Part shown: piece after piece, positions 23,256 through 34,847 of the stretch
How the letters are laid out: every line of letters starts with the position of its first letter
Numbering within the stretch: the first letter of the stretch is position 1
From: Larix kaempferi
Lineage: Eukaryota > Streptophyta > Pinopsida > Pinales > Pinaceae
Length of the DNA: 64,000 nucleotides
Reading direction: 5' to 3'
Assembly: GCA_027924585.1 (NCBI GenBank)
Contig: BSBM01000442.1
Coordinates: 1,922,001-1,986,000, forward strand
Translations under genes and position numbers: made by a program
Notes under the pieces: model-generated
What the model was told of the DNA's origin: nothing
Databases searched by the model: none
Seen by the model: the letters and a program-made list of their open reading frames with translations, nothing else

Positions 23256-25665
23256 CTTGGTGGCTAAAGTCTACATAAACATCAATAGGATAATTATTAG
23301 ACCCTCTTTAATAATTTGAAATTGTTTTTTTGGGCCCCATTTTTAAATTTTGATGTCAAACTGCGTCGAAGCACCCCGCATGTGCATAAAATGCATCGGC
23401 GATGCAATTCTCCCATAGGGAAAGTGCGCCTAACCCCTAGAGACGCACTTCCCAAAAGGGGAAATCACGTCGCCCAGGGCGTGCAAAATCCCCTCCAATA
23501 CGAGCCCAAAAAACCTAAAAATTTGCACTTAAATCAAATTTCAAACCACCAAAAATCCTAAAGATGAGATTGAGGCTTACCTACAACTGACGGGAGGTTG
23601 ATAGGTTGACCGAGGCTTCCGCAATCGTTGTCAAAAGATCAAGCTCCAAAGAGGTTTTTTCTCCACTATTCCAACTTGGTAAAATGAATTGGTAAATAAT
23701 TTTTTACTATTCACATTTTTATATAAAAAAACATAATTTTTTTTTAATATTTATTTTATGGGTTATTTGCTATAGTTGGTGTCCTTTTTATGTTTTAAAA
23801 CCTTATAACGGACCCTAACTTGGTTCCTAGAGCTTGCAGATAGAGAAAAGTGGTGTTTTGACTATGTTGGTGACCATCGTAGACTTTTTATTCTTTTCAT
23901 CAAGTTTGAACAAGTTTATGAATGTTTTTTATGCCAGCATCATGCTCGTTAAAATTAAGTATTAAAGGTATCGAGCTCACTCTTTGTTCCTTCTTGTGCT
24001 CGTAAAACCATGAGAATAAGTCACCGAGTTATATTTTATCTCTTTTTTGAGCTCGTAAAACTCCCATGAAAAAGGAACCCCCTTGGAGTTCCTCTTTAAT
24101 CTCTTTTAAGACTCCCTAAATAGGAAAATATTTCCAAGCGAACTTGATTCTTTCATGCTTGTAAAAAGTATTTGAAAGATCGTCTTTCTGGTGATAGTTT
24201 ACCCATTTTTCGTACTAGCGAGACTATTTATGAAAAAGGAGCACTCTAGTTAATCATGACTAGAAGAGTTCTCTCTCATATTTTTTTATCCTTTTTTAGA
24301 TGAGGAGACTAAATTTTATGAAAAAGAACCATTTGGAGTCTTCTTTAGTTCTTTCAGACTCTCTAAATATGAAATGATGTTGAGTTTGCCTTCTTTGGAC
24401 TCGTTAAAATCTGACATTGAAGGGCCCTTTCCGGGATGAACCCCTCATATCTCAGGTTCATAAAACATTTTATACTGGACTCGTCCGAAGGATGAGCTAT
24501 ACCGAGCATCTGTTATATTCCTCAAGCTCATTAATAAACATAGAGGTACTCGTCAATCATGAAGGGGATAAGGAAAGAGTTTGTGTTTACTTGTAAATAT
24601 GGCAGTACTCTCTCTTGAACATGGCACTCATTTGCATATTCATTCAAATCACTTGGATAGTCTGCTTGTCCTCGAGTCTCACCAATTCCATGAGTCATGT
24701 TGCTCCTTTGAGTCATTCAAAGAATGCTTCCATCATCAATTGCATTAGGTATCGATGTCGGTCTTGTCGTGTCAATACTGCCAAGTCATGCCATTCCATT
24801 TTCAAGAGAGGTATGCTAATCGAGTCAATCTCTACAATAATTATACCTTTTATTATGTCAATCACCCTTGATTCAGTCTTAAACATTTTCTCTATAGTCC
24901 GATCCACTCCAAAAAATATTTGATGTCGTTTCATGTCGATGATGGGGTAAACATCATGTCCCTCCTTCGACGGTTTTATCCTTGTCGACTACAACACATC
25001 ATCCAAGGATTAAACCTAGAAACCAATAGGGTACCTTGGGATTGCATGCCTCAATGGCATGTTACCTCACTTTCAACAGTAAGTTCACATCATTGACTTC
25101 TGATTGAAATATCTCACTGAGTGTTCGACCTCAACTCATTGATTCACATTCAGTGGTATGTACTATGATACCTTGGGTATCATTGACATCAATGGTGATT
25201 TCCCTTGCTCTTGTTAACGGTATACATCAATGACCGGTAATAAAGTGGTTTCTACCATGTTAGACTTAAAAAAATTGTAATCACATGGTTAGATTTGTTT
25301 CATTGCGGGTTTGGCTTGAAGACCCTGGGTTAACTCATTTATCTTACCCATGTTGTGATGGATATTTTTTGAGTCATATTACACGGATCCATTATTGTAT
25401 TGGTCGTGGCTGTGTTATCATCTCATCATGGATCTACGCTTGTGTCTAGTAGCCATGATTGTGTTTAGTCAGTATTTACTATCATGGATTTGCAGTGCAT
25501 TGGTCGAAAACCATGATTGAGTCAGTTGAGACGTATATCTCAGAGTCATTTGTACTGCAGGAGTCTTTGTTTGTCACTCCAACCGATAGTCCTTGCCTAG
25601 ATCCCTCATATTGAAAAGCACCTCACCTATCTTATTTTACTAGCTTCATGCTTTGGGGGGAATTC
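23256..25665 (+). other. Gypsy-A 3' noncoding region with polypurine tract
   Basis: About 2.4 kb without genes. A GCGTC/GACGC-rich stretch lies at about 23355-23485. From 23985 to 24420 a loose repeat recurs, each unit with gctcgtaaaa or actcgttaaaa and a tgaaaaaggaac-like part. From 25040 to 25560 phrases such as catgattg and atcatggat recur. The polypurine tract is the ggggggaa run at 25655-25662, ending three bases before the 3' LTR. Confidence 0.6.
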
Positions 25666-26634
25666 TGTTACACCAAAATATCATCATCTTGAGTTATGTG
25701 TCCTCTACATGCCTTAATTCCTAAATCACCTAGGCTAAAATACCAAATGGAGAGTTGATGTCAATCCCTTTTACATTTTCTTGTCACCCAGACACATCTT
25801 TCTCATTGGAAAGGTGTGTCAGACCTTAAGTGGCATTCTCTTTACATTAACAGAGCAAGTCGGTGATTCTAGTTTCCCTTGCAGAAGAAGCGTCACCCTT
25901 CATTGACGCGATTTGTATGTGTGCAAGGTGCGTCGGTGTTGGTTAAAATGGATAAAGAGAAGCTTCGAGCGACTTCTCGAATCTTTGATTGCGTGGAGGC
26001 TTATCCCTACATGTTAGGAAAGGTGGAACTCGATCCCCTTACCTAGTGGGATGATCCCTTAAGCTTCTCCCCTAAATCCTCAACCTATCCTATCCCTTTT
26101 AGCCTATAAATATGAACCCCCTCTTCATGGTTAAGAGAGGAGGGATATAATACTTACATGCTGGTGAAATTCTGCTAGGAGATCCCTTTTATCCATAGGA
26201 GGCAAAAGCTTTGATATTTGAGGCTAGGATCATTGGAAAGGTGTTATGACGTCAAAGCATTGGTTGTAATATCCCTCGTTGTATTTTTTGTAATTACATT
26301 AATACAAATTATTTCCATAAACATATGGTCTTTATAATGTTTAGGATTAGCTTCTTTTACTGCTATCTAGATTGATCTATGATCATATGCTTTCACTACT
26401 TATTTGATTCCACTTGTTTCATATTGTTCTACAGCTAAGGATCTGAAGATCAAGAATTTGGATCAAGAAAGGAGAAAGGAGCTGCATTCATAAGGTGAGT
26501 TATCTCTTGACTTACTTTGCAATTCAGTCAATCTAGGAAAGTTATTTGTATTGTGTATATGTTTTGTTCTAGATCCAAACCATTCATACTAGGGAGATCC
26601 ATTTGTGTCCGCACTTACAGATTGTCCATAAACA
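25666..26634 (+). repeat. Gypsy-A 3' LTR
   Basis: 969 bases, from tgttacacc to ccataaaca, paired with 11402-12371. It has the same TATA box (26105-26112). Most differences from the 5' copy are substitutions. The TSD TTAAC follows at 26635-26639. Confidence 0.93.
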
Positions 26635-27666
26635 TTAACAACTTGTCCCCAAAATACAAACTACGTATTGCATGTAAAACAACAAATATGGATGCTTTAC
26701 TTTTCATATAGAACTCCTGGTCTTTGAAGTGTTCCTCAAATGAGCAATTTGAAGAAAATAAAGACCACCTAGAACTATTTATGAACCCTGCAATGTTCTC
26801 ATGAGTGCATGGACAACCATCTATATACAATAGGTTCTTCCTCTTAAAGTTTCCATAAACCATTCATGCACATACTATACATGGAAATGTTGTGCTTGTA
26901 TTTAACAATATTCAAGTAATCAGACTAATAATAGATAGGACCGCAAAATGGCATAAGTGATATTGACTATTTGTGAGGAACAAGTACATGTGAAAGGATA
27001 AACAACCCAAGATTCGCAACATCTATATTAGACTTGGTAATCATAAAACAATTACCACAAAAGGATAATTTGGTTCCAACATCAGGCACAGGTAGAGAGG
27101 ATGGCCAAGCGCCATATAAAGTGTGGTTGTAAGAAGTTTGATATTTACCTTGCAAATTCACGGGAAGGGAGAAATCATCGCTACCCTCCAACAATTGGAT
27201 GGACCTCAATGTGTACTTGGACAGTTCTTCTCTCAACTCATGCAATTTTTTGGATCTTTTAGTAGAGATGGGTTGGGTGGAATTCATATCATACTTTGTA
27301 TCACTAGAACTTTCAGATGAATGAGCATAAGCCGAGGGGTTCGTCAATTTAGGATGAGACATAGTTGTTATGGATACCAACTATTTAAAAAATGAGCATA
27401 GGGAAGTGTTCATGCGTGTCTTTTCTATATCACCTATTGGATTTTTTACTGCAATAGGGGGTATTAGACCATTGACATTAGGTAATCTATAATTGGTGTA
27501 GTGGGTGAATGTGACACGCCGAGGGTTATCCTTCAACCCTTGAAATTTTTAACAACCAGAAACTACTAGGGTGTCATAAAAGAGTTCCATCTCGTGACGA
27601 ATTATCGTCGATGAACTAGGATGGAGGCTTGAAGATGGCATGTTACAATTGGTGGGGTAAAGCAGT
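26635..27666 (-). pseudogene. SET-like domain gene, central exons (between Gypsy-A and Copia-A)
   Basis: On the minus strand: a short exon near 27666-27440 (MELFYDTLVVSG, a TAA, then NPRRVTFTHYTNYRLPNVNG and a GTGATA donor), a longer frame at 27380-26967 with a Ser-rich start, KLHELREELSKYTL, LSFCGNCFMI and NIDVANLGLFILSHVLV, then LMPFCGPIY (26957-26931), and after a frameshift ENIAGFINSSR (26800-26768), SNCSFEEHF, FVVLHAIRSLYFGDKLL. The series glycine-rich start, PFCGPIY, NIAGFINSS, then AIRSLYFGDKLL and YNF matches the order of SET-domain motifs (start, loop, NH-like motif, GEELxxDY-like end) and recalls plant ATXR5/6-type SET domains. Stops at 27544, 26969 and others show decay. The catalytic Tyr may be the one in the YNF end beyond the insertion. 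A SET identity is inference from motif order. Confidence 0.5.
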
Positions 27667-28180
27667 TGTTGGTTGTGGAGCCTGATCTCTAGATTCAAAG
27701 ATATTATTATTCAGCCATGTCCATACCCCAAGTTTGGTTATGATCCCGACACGACGCTCAGGGGGTCCGAGGGGGAGCGGGGGCGTAGCCCCCGAGGAAA
27801 ATGTTTGGGGCTGTTTTCACCAATAGTTTTCGGGCCCATGGTTTTGGGTAACCCGTGGTTTTTTCCCATTGTATTTCCCTTATAAAAGAAAGACATTGTA
27901 ACACGGCTAGGGTTGATGTATTAAGTTTTATGCATTGTAAAGATCTCTGAAAGAAGAAAGAGAGACTGTGAGATAGTGAAGAGGAAGTGCAGCGGTTGTG
28001 CTGCAGGTTGTATCCCTTCACTTTACTGGACGGTATAATAATAAGGACTGGCAACTTCAGTGTGGATGTAGCCCATCTTGGGGTGAACCACGATATATCT
28101 GTGTCTCTCCTGTAATGTGTGTGTGATTATATTTGCATTTATGTTTATTGTTATTGCTCTGCGATCCTGTTTTTCTAACA
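27667..28180 (+). repeat. Copia-A 5' LTR with primer-binding site
   Basis: 514 bases, TG to CA, with a TATA box tataaaag at 27881-27888. The 3' LTR (51479-52021) is longer mainly because of a G-rich stretch at about 27770-27810 that differs in length and sequence. Just after it, attggtatcggagcc (28181-28195) is the primer site for initiator-Met tRNA. Confidence 0.93.
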
Positions 28181-28255
28181 ATTGGTATCGGAGCCAAAGG
28201 TCTATTTGGCAGATAAACTCGCAGGAAGCTAGGGTTCCTGGTTCAAGTGGGAGCA

Positions 28256-29545
28256 ATGGCAGAAAAATGAAAGTTTAAGGTCGAGAAGTTTAATGGCCAA
28301 AAATTCCAGTTATGGAAGATGCAAATGGAGGACTATTTGTACCAGAAGGATCTATTCCTACCGTTGGGAGGAAGAGCAAAGCAGTCGACGGCTATTAAGG
28401 ACGAAGAATGGGAGTTTCTTGACAGAAAGGCTCTGGGAACAATACAGTTGAGCTTGGCTTCGTCGGTGGCTTTCAATATCTCAAAAGAAATGACAATGGA
28501 GGGTTTGATGAGCGCACTGGGTAAGCTGTATGAAAAACCCTCGACCTCCAACAAGGTATTTCTAATGAAGCATTTATTTAATATGAAGATGTCTGAAGGT
28601 GGATTTGTTACTAATCATTTAAATGAGTTTAATACGGTTAAAAATCAACTAAGTTCTATAAGTGTGAACTTTGATGGTGAGGTTAGGGCTCTTCTAATCT
28701 TGTGTTCATTGCCAGAAAGTTGGAATAGTTTGGTCATGGCTGTAAGTAACTCTGTCTCTGGTTCAAACACCTTGAAATTTGATGATGTTATTGGTGTTAT
28801 TCTTAGCAAGGAAATGCGAAGAAAAAGCACAGGTGAGACATCAGGTAATGCGTTGACCATGGAGAGCAGGGGAAGACAAAAGGAGAGAGGAAAGAGCCAA
28901 GGTAATCGCAGCAACTCTAAAAAGGGAATATCCAAGTCCAGACTAGGAAAAATAGAGTGCTGGAACTGTGGAAAGAAAGGACATCTGAAGAAAGACTACA
29001 GATCTCTAAAGAAGAAAGGAGATGGACAACAGGAAACTACCCAGGAAGCAAATGTAGCAGGGGATGTGTTACAAGATGTTTTGATTCTTGCATTAGATAA
29101 TACTAGTGATTATTGGGTAGTAGATTCAGGAGCTTCATGTCATGCTACACCCCATAGGAAATACTTCCATGATTATGTTCCAAGTGATTTTGGACATATT
29201 TTATTGGGTGATGATGAGCCATGTAAAATTGTTGGAATGGGTAAGGTATGGATAAAATTTAAGAATGGAATTGATTGGCTGTTGAAAGATGTAAGGCATA
29301 TCCCTACTATGAAAAGAATTCTGGTCTCAACAGGGCAGTTGGGAGATGGTGGTTGTCTATCTATGTTTGGAGAAAAGTGGTGGAAGATCACTAAAGGATC
29401 AATGGTGATAGAAAAAGGAGATAGGGTAGGTACGTTGTATTTATGTCCTCATAATATTGCCCATTCTATCTCTTTAGCTTCCACAGGAACAGATACAGCA
29501 TTGTGGCATCATAGGCTTGGCCACATGAGTGAGAAGGGGATGTAG
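28256..29545 (+). pseudogene. Copia-A gag and protease
   Basis: The ATG at 28256 starts MAEK, then a TGA at 28268, and the frame runs open to TAG at 29543. It reads FNGQKFQLWKMQMEDYLYQK (copia gag), MSEGGFVTNHLNEFNTVKNQ, LCSLPESW, then a basic linker and a zinc knuckle CWNCGKKGHLKKDY, in which the last Cys is Tyr. The protease loop YWVVDSGASCHATP (about 29110) keeps D-S-G-A. A GAG-pre-integrase piece with ALWHHRLGHMSEKGM ends at the TAG. Gag packages RNA, and the protease cuts the precursor. The gag sequence is similar in style to Tork/Tnt1-type copia; lineage is inference. Confidence 0.9.
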
Positions 29546-30228
29546 ATTCTCCACTCAAGGAAGTTGCTTCCAGATTTGAAGCAGGTAAGTTTGGAATTCT
29601 GTGAGAACTGTGTTTATGGAAAATAGAAGAGAGTTAGATTTCTCAGGGTTGGGAAACAGAAGAAGAATGAAAAGTTAGAGCTTGTGCATACAAATGTATG
29701 GGGATCGGCTTAGGTACAATATCTTGGTGGATCTCATTATTATGTTACATTTATTGATGATGCAACTAGGAAAACTTGGGTTTATTGCATTAGACATAAA
29801 TCTGATGTGTTTGCTACTTTTAAGAAGTGGAAAGCTTTGGTTGAGAATGAGACAGGAAAAAGGTTGAAGTGTCTCAGATATGATAATGGAGGTGAGTACT
29901 GCGGCAAGGAGTTTGATAGTTACTGTTCATACCATGGGATTCGTAGAGAGAAGACAGTCCCAGGAACACCACAAGAAAATGGTGTGTTTGAAAGGATGAA
30001 CAAAACGATCATGGAGCGTGCAAGGTGTATGAGATTGCATGCAAGGTTGCCCTTATAGTTTTGGGTGGATGCTGTAAATACTATTGTTTATTTAATAAAT
30101 AGAGGACCTTCAAGTGCTTTGGATGGTGGTATTCCAGAGGAGGCATGGATAGATAAAAAGGTAAACTACTAATTTTTTAGAACGTTTGGTTGTGAAGCAT
30201 TTGTCCATATTGATAAAGATAATAGAAC
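29546..30228 (+). pseudogene. Copia-A integrase, cut by Gypsy-B
   Basis: Motifs: the zinc-linked FCENCVYGK, LELVHTNVWG, YYVTFIDDATRKTWVYCI (Asp), LKCLRYDNGGEYCGKEF (Asp), PGTPQENGVFERMNKTIMER (Glu). Thus D, D and E are present. In-frame stops are at 29543, about 29623, 29712, 30056 (all TAG) and about 30171 (TAA). The reading ends at AFVHIDKDNR (30228), and continues at 49489 with TKLEAKSKKCTFIGYG after Gypsy-B. The last five bases (30224-30228, AGAAC) are duplicated at 49484-49488. Confidence 0.9.
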
Positions 30229-31735
30229 TGTTGGAGCATAGGCCGCAGCTATGGCAAAGCTGCCAAATTTTGGGGAAAAAGCACTAAGTCTTGAAGGAAA
30301 AGTGCTAATTTTGAGGAAAAGCACCATTTTTGGGCAGAAATGAACAGTGCGCGGTACGGCGCCAAATGGATGAACTCACCGCAGATTGCGGGCCATAAAT
30401 CGTGGAGCTCGCGTGCACGTCAAAGGGAAGAGTAAATAAGGTGGCCGAGTAGAAATCTCAACCACCACAATAAATGAAGCGGCAGAAGAGGGCTCAACTA
30501 CCCTCATTAAGGCAAAGTAGAGGAGTTATGGTTGCTCGGACCAAGGAAGAGCAATGGGCCGAAGCATTGAAGGCGAAGGACAAGGAGCAAAGAACGATGA
30601 AGCGACGCCCATACCCGCGATCTGCGCCGAAAATCACGGAGTCTGCAAGAAGCTGCAACGTGACTGCAAGAGGCACCTACAGTACACCTAGCCGTGTCAG
30701 TGGTTAGGGTTTTTGGGGATCACTGTTGGGAAAGGCCCACACTTTTGTAAAGGTGCGACCCTCAGGGCCACCTATATATATGAGTAATTGTAAAAGGGAA
30801 AAGGGTTGGTTGGCTGGTTAGATAGTTGATAGTCACTGAGTCAATTGTATTGCTGTGTCTTGTAAAGTTGTTAAAGAGCATTTTGTGCATGTAAGAAGGC
30901 CGCGATCTCGCAGGAGACCGCGTGGCGTAAAGGCCATTGTATGTATCGATCAGTCGCAAGAGGACTAAGGGGAATGTAATTGTATGTCTTTGTCATTGTA
31001 ATACCTATAGAAGAAGAGAATAGATCTAAGAGAAGGGCTCCCAGCCGTGTGCGTGGAGTTTCCCAGAAAGATCTAAGGCTACAGCTGTGTGCGCAGCAGA
31101 ACTATGTTAGCCCCATCTAAAGATAATATAAAACAGCCCTGTGGACGTGGCTTCCCTCCTGGAGGTGAACTACATAATTCTGGTTGTCGTGGTGATGCTT
31201 TATGTGATTGCATTTCTTTGCTTTACTGTCTATGTTTCCATGAATGTTTCGCTATCTTTATGAATGAGTATGTAGAGTAAATCCTCGAAGCTCCTTTAGA
31301 AGCGTACTTGTGCATGGTCAAAGGAGTCTGTGAGAACACTGTCGTCGCAACGCTTAAGGTGTGTGTTGCTGCGCCGTGGCGCAAGGGCAGAGATGATACA
31401 TAGTGTATCGGACGTAGCGGGTAAACGCCTCGTGCGTAGGCGAGGAGCTACCGTGCAGCTAGGCTAGGAAGAGTGAGTCCCCGCGCTGTAGCGCTACGAG
31501 ACCTGAGGAAGAGTAAGACGCTCTGCTCCGGGGTTACCTGCAAGAAGGGAAGGGAGAAGACTGTAGTCTCCACACCGCCTAGGTTAAGGAAGCCTGATTC
31601 CTTAGCCCCCCCATAGCCACTTCAGGTGAGACTTCGGGCTGCTGTGCAGCTCGTGGCCGAGAGGGCCAGTGCGCCAAAGGGATGTTTGTTGCTGTGCATC
31701 CTGAAAACCCGGGTTTGTCCAGAAAGCAGCCAACA
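30229..31735 (+). repeat. Gypsy-B 5' LTR
   Basis: 1507 bases, starting tgttggagca and ending agcagccaaca. A TATA-like run tatatata lies at about 30773-30781. The last 819 bases recur at 48665-49483 with few changes. The small open frame at 31089-31280 occurs in both copies and looks like a by-product of LTR sequence, not a gene. Confidence 0.93.
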
Positions 31736-31857
31736 AATGGTTTCGTTGCCTTGATACTTGTTATGCCGGCGATGTGCAAAATTGATGCGAAACCTAGAGA
31801 AAAAGGGAGCCAGCAAATGGTTCCGTTGCCGGCTTTAACCCTATTATTTTGAAGGCA
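31736..31857 (+). other. Gypsy-B primer-binding region, duplicated
   Basis: Directly after the LTR comes aatggtttcgttgcc (31736-31750). About 80 bases on, a close copy aatggttccgttgccgg occurs at 31816-31832, preceded by gccagca, which resembles the LTR end agccaaca. The second is closer to the Asp tRNA primer site (tggcgccgttgccgg) used by Athila-type elements. A short tandem duplication of LTR end plus primer site would explain this. Confidence 0.6.
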
Positions 31858-33791
31858 ATGTGGTGCTGGAATCCTACAGCTAAAGAAATTCAAGACTAGT
31901 TTGATTCAAAGGCTATAGAGTTCGCTGAACGTGAAAATAGAAGCCTTAGGCTTCAGACAGAGGACTGGTTGCAGAAGCATATTTATACTGACCTTCACGA
32001 AATCTTCTTTGTAACATTTGCAATCGAGTTGCATGACTGGGTATCCAAGCTAGCACATACTGGACCCACTGTGCATGTTAATCGACCTATCGTTTGGACG
32101 CCTGAGCTGGTTAGCACTGTGAAGCGGGTAGATAATCTTGTTTCCCGCGCAGTAGACTTTTGGTTGAACAGTCTGCTGGAAGGTTTCATCACTGATTTTG
32201 CAGTAGATACGAGAAAGAGCTTCAGCGAGGCTGAGAGGAGCTTCTTCAAAGCATACAGGGGTAAGTTCTTAAATTCTCTGAACTTGTGGATTAAAATGCT
32301 TTTATATGAAAAAGGAAAACTAGGCATAACTTCTGATGAATAGCATAGACAAGTAATGTCCGCAGATTCTGATAGTGATCTTGAAGTTATTGGTTGCACT
32401 CGTAGCAGAAAACGATATAAAGTAGGCCTCGACCAACATTCTTTTGAGTCTATCCCAGAAGATAGTCGAGCTCGTAGAGCGAGCCATATAGAGAGATAAG
32501 GGAGTGCTCATATCCCTTATCACCCTTTTACACCGCAAAATCCAGACGGGGCTCAGCATAACCCTGCAGTAACACCCTCTAGTATCCCACACGGTACTTC
32601 TAGTACCTCAGCCCCACCTTTGTTTAACCATCCTGGAGGCAGTGCCACAGCACCTCCACATCAACCTAGCGCAAGAAGGATGGGTGATGACATGAACATC
32701 ACTGGTTCCTATGTGAAGCCATTTGGACGATTAAGCAAATTAATGATGATGATGTTAAGCTGGTTCAGTTAGCAACCACACTAAGAGAGAGAGCCTTAAC
32801 CTGGTTTATGAAATACTCAGCAACACAGAATAGGACGCTTGCTGATGTAAGAAGTGCTATGATTAAAGAATTCAAGAAACCTAAATTAGAATCACAGTGC
32901 ATAACAGAACTCAAAGATATAAAACAGTTACCTACAGAATCAGTATGGGACTTTGACCAGAAGTTCAAAGCCTTGATAGTTCAAGTAAGCTTTGAGTTTG
33001 CACCGCAGCAGCATAAGGAATGGTTCATTGCTACGCTGCTTCCTCATATTAGACTTCCTCTTATGCAACAGAATCTCACTACTAAAGAACAAGCTCTAGA
33101 GATGGCTATGAAACTAGAAGCTTCACCAATTGCTGGAACAAGCAACGATGTTGCGCAGTTGCAGAACCAAATAGCAAACCTAACCTTGCAAGTGCATGAT
33201 ATTAAGAAAGGAAAGGATGTCAAAGAAGAAATTTGGTGTACAAAGTGTAGAGCACAAGGACATTCAAAGGACCATTGTCCTGTTTTCATAGATTATATTG
33301 CAACTGGAGCACCTAACCCTTTACCTTAGGCTCAGGGGCCTTGGTGTGAAGTCTGTAGAACTAGAGGCCACAGACCACAAGAGTGTCACTTGTTACAGAA
33401 ATATGTACAAACTCCAAAGAATCTATATTGCAATTTCTGTAAATCAGTAGGCCATGATGAGAACAACTGCAGAGCATATGAGCTTATGATAGAAAGAAAA
33501 CACGATGTTTATAGAGTACAGTCAGAACCACAAGGACCCACAGCAGGTCTGCAGTATGACCCAGCTCGCGAAGGCCGGGGAGGAAATTACAGGGGCCAAG
33601 GACGCGCAGCAGGTTTTGGTCATGGAAGAGAACAGATCACTTACTATAACTACGGAGCTCAAGGCCACTATGCAAGAGATTGCCAAAACCCTACAACCAC
33701 CTGCAGATACTGTAAATCTTATGATCATGTCATTGAAGAATGCCCTCAGTTGATGGCCAAGATGCAAGACAAGAAGCCACAAGTTAACTAG
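31858..33791 (+). pseudogene. Gypsy-B gag with five zinc knuckles
   Basis: Reading begins at the ATG at 31858 (MWCWNPTAKEIQD), with a TAG soon after, then HIYTDLHEIFF and the helical FTPQ-rich region; stops at 32341 (TAG) and about 32499 (TAA). From 32808 the frame is open to 33791 apart from TAG at 33327: MKYSATQNRTLADVRSAM, LKDIKQLPTESVWDFDQKF (retrotransposon gag), then zinc knuckles CTKCRAQGHSKDHC, CEVCRTRGHRPQEC, CNFCKSVGHDENNC, YYNYGAQGHYARDC (both first Cys lost to Tyr) and CRYCKSYDHVIEEC. Four are intact CX2CX4HX4C. Most gags have one or two. Gag would coat the RNA. Confidence 0.85.
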
Positions 33792-34847
33792 AATATTCAG
33801 TTGATTGCAGCAGAAAAAAGAGAACCAGATCCCACAATTAATATAGTGACGCGTAGTGGTACAACCACTGGTGCACCAGAGTCGGGAACTGGAAAGCCAG
33901 CGACACAATGGGTGCATCGCGCTAATATTAAACCATCCCCGCTTGACCTACAGAAGCAAAAAGAAGCCTTCAAGAAAGCTCAAGAGTGTTTCTCAGATCC
34001 GCGAGCTTCAAGTTTTGTCGCATTACCGCACAATGACATCAGACCGCATGTGCCACGACAAGAGAACCTGGTACGAGAGCAGGCCACTACATCTGGAAGG
34101 CCTGATGAGGAGGATACACTAGGCGGTGTTCATGTTTTCCTAAGAAGCTACTTAAAGTTGTTGCGCAATGAAAAAGAAACTATGGAACTCCAACACCTGT
34201 TGGATCAGTGTCAACAATCTGCTTCGATGAATACACCGCAGCGTGCTGTTCATCATATTAGGAGTCATGCTAGAACTGGAAGAGAGATGAGACTCACAGC
34301 GCAGATTGGAGCATTTGAAATGGACAAAGTCATTTTGGATTTAGGCTCAGAAGTTAATGTTCTCACCATACAGACATGGGAACAGATGGGTAGCCCTCAG
34401 CTTATCAGATCTCCTATCCACCTAAGACTAGCAAATCAGCAACGAGTTTCTCCATTGGGCAGATTACCCAATGTACCCATTGATATTGAGGGAGTAAGAA
34501 GTTCTGCAGACTTTGAAGTAATCAAAATTTTGGATGACAGTAGACCTTATCCAGCACTTTTAGGCATAGACTGGGCATTTGATAATCTGGCTATAATTAA
34601 TTTGAAGAAAAGACAGATGACCTTTGAGGATGACCAGATTAGGGTCATTGCACCACTTGATCCCCTTCAAGGACCACGGTATATTGAACCCATTCGAGCA
34701 GAAGAAGAAGTGCGCCGCATGGAAAGTTTGTATCAGATGACTGCTAGTCATAATGATTATGTCAATCCCACAACCGACGGCCATATCAGCTGGCGATGCG
34801 ATAGCTCGTGCGCATCAGATTCAGAAGCAGGACTGGAAAACTGGTAG
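33792..34847 (+). pseudogene. Gypsy-B aspartic protease
   Basis: The frame is the same as that of the end of gag, divided from it only by TAG at 33789. It gives a linker (DPTINIVTRSGTTTG), then REMRLTAQIGAFEMDKVI, the active loop LDLGSEVNVL (D-L-G-S, with Leu at the usual Thr/Ser position), LRLANQQRVSPLGRLPNVPI and RPYPALLGIDWAFDNLAIIN, the usual C-terminal part of plant gypsy proteases. The Leu in the loop may be a variant or a loss of function. A TAG at 34845 follows EAGLENW. It would cut Gag-Pol. Confidence 0.85.

Larger units (their letters stand above)
11402..26634 (+). mobile_element. Gypsy-A: Tat/Ogre-like Ty3/gypsy element, 15.2 kb
   Basis: Two LTRs of 970 and 969 bases bound it, with TSDs TTAAT (11397-11401) and TTAAC (26635-26639) that differ at one base. 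Internal order on the + strand is long leader, proline-rich ORF with gag, protease, RT and RNase H, integrase, a second RNase H-like domain, then an antisense ORF and a polypurine run GGGGGG before the 3' LTR. Great length, an ORF ahead of gag and a second RNase H point to the Tat lineage. In the first 150 bases the LTRs differ at roughly a dozen sites, and all genes have stops, so it is old and dead. It interrupts the SET-like gene. Confidence 0.92.

Noticed and set aside
27480-27530. tagtg near 27500 as a right CACTA terminus
   Set aside because: The SET-like reading continues through this site and across Copia-A, so it is internal.
28181-28195. tRNA gene fragments at primer sites
   Set aside because: These short matches are primer-binding sites next to LTRs, not tRNA genes; no cloverleaf.
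31089-31280. Small ORF conserved at 31089-31280 and 48837-49028
   Set aside because: Both lie in the two Gypsy-B LTRs, so identity follows from LTR duplication. No domain.
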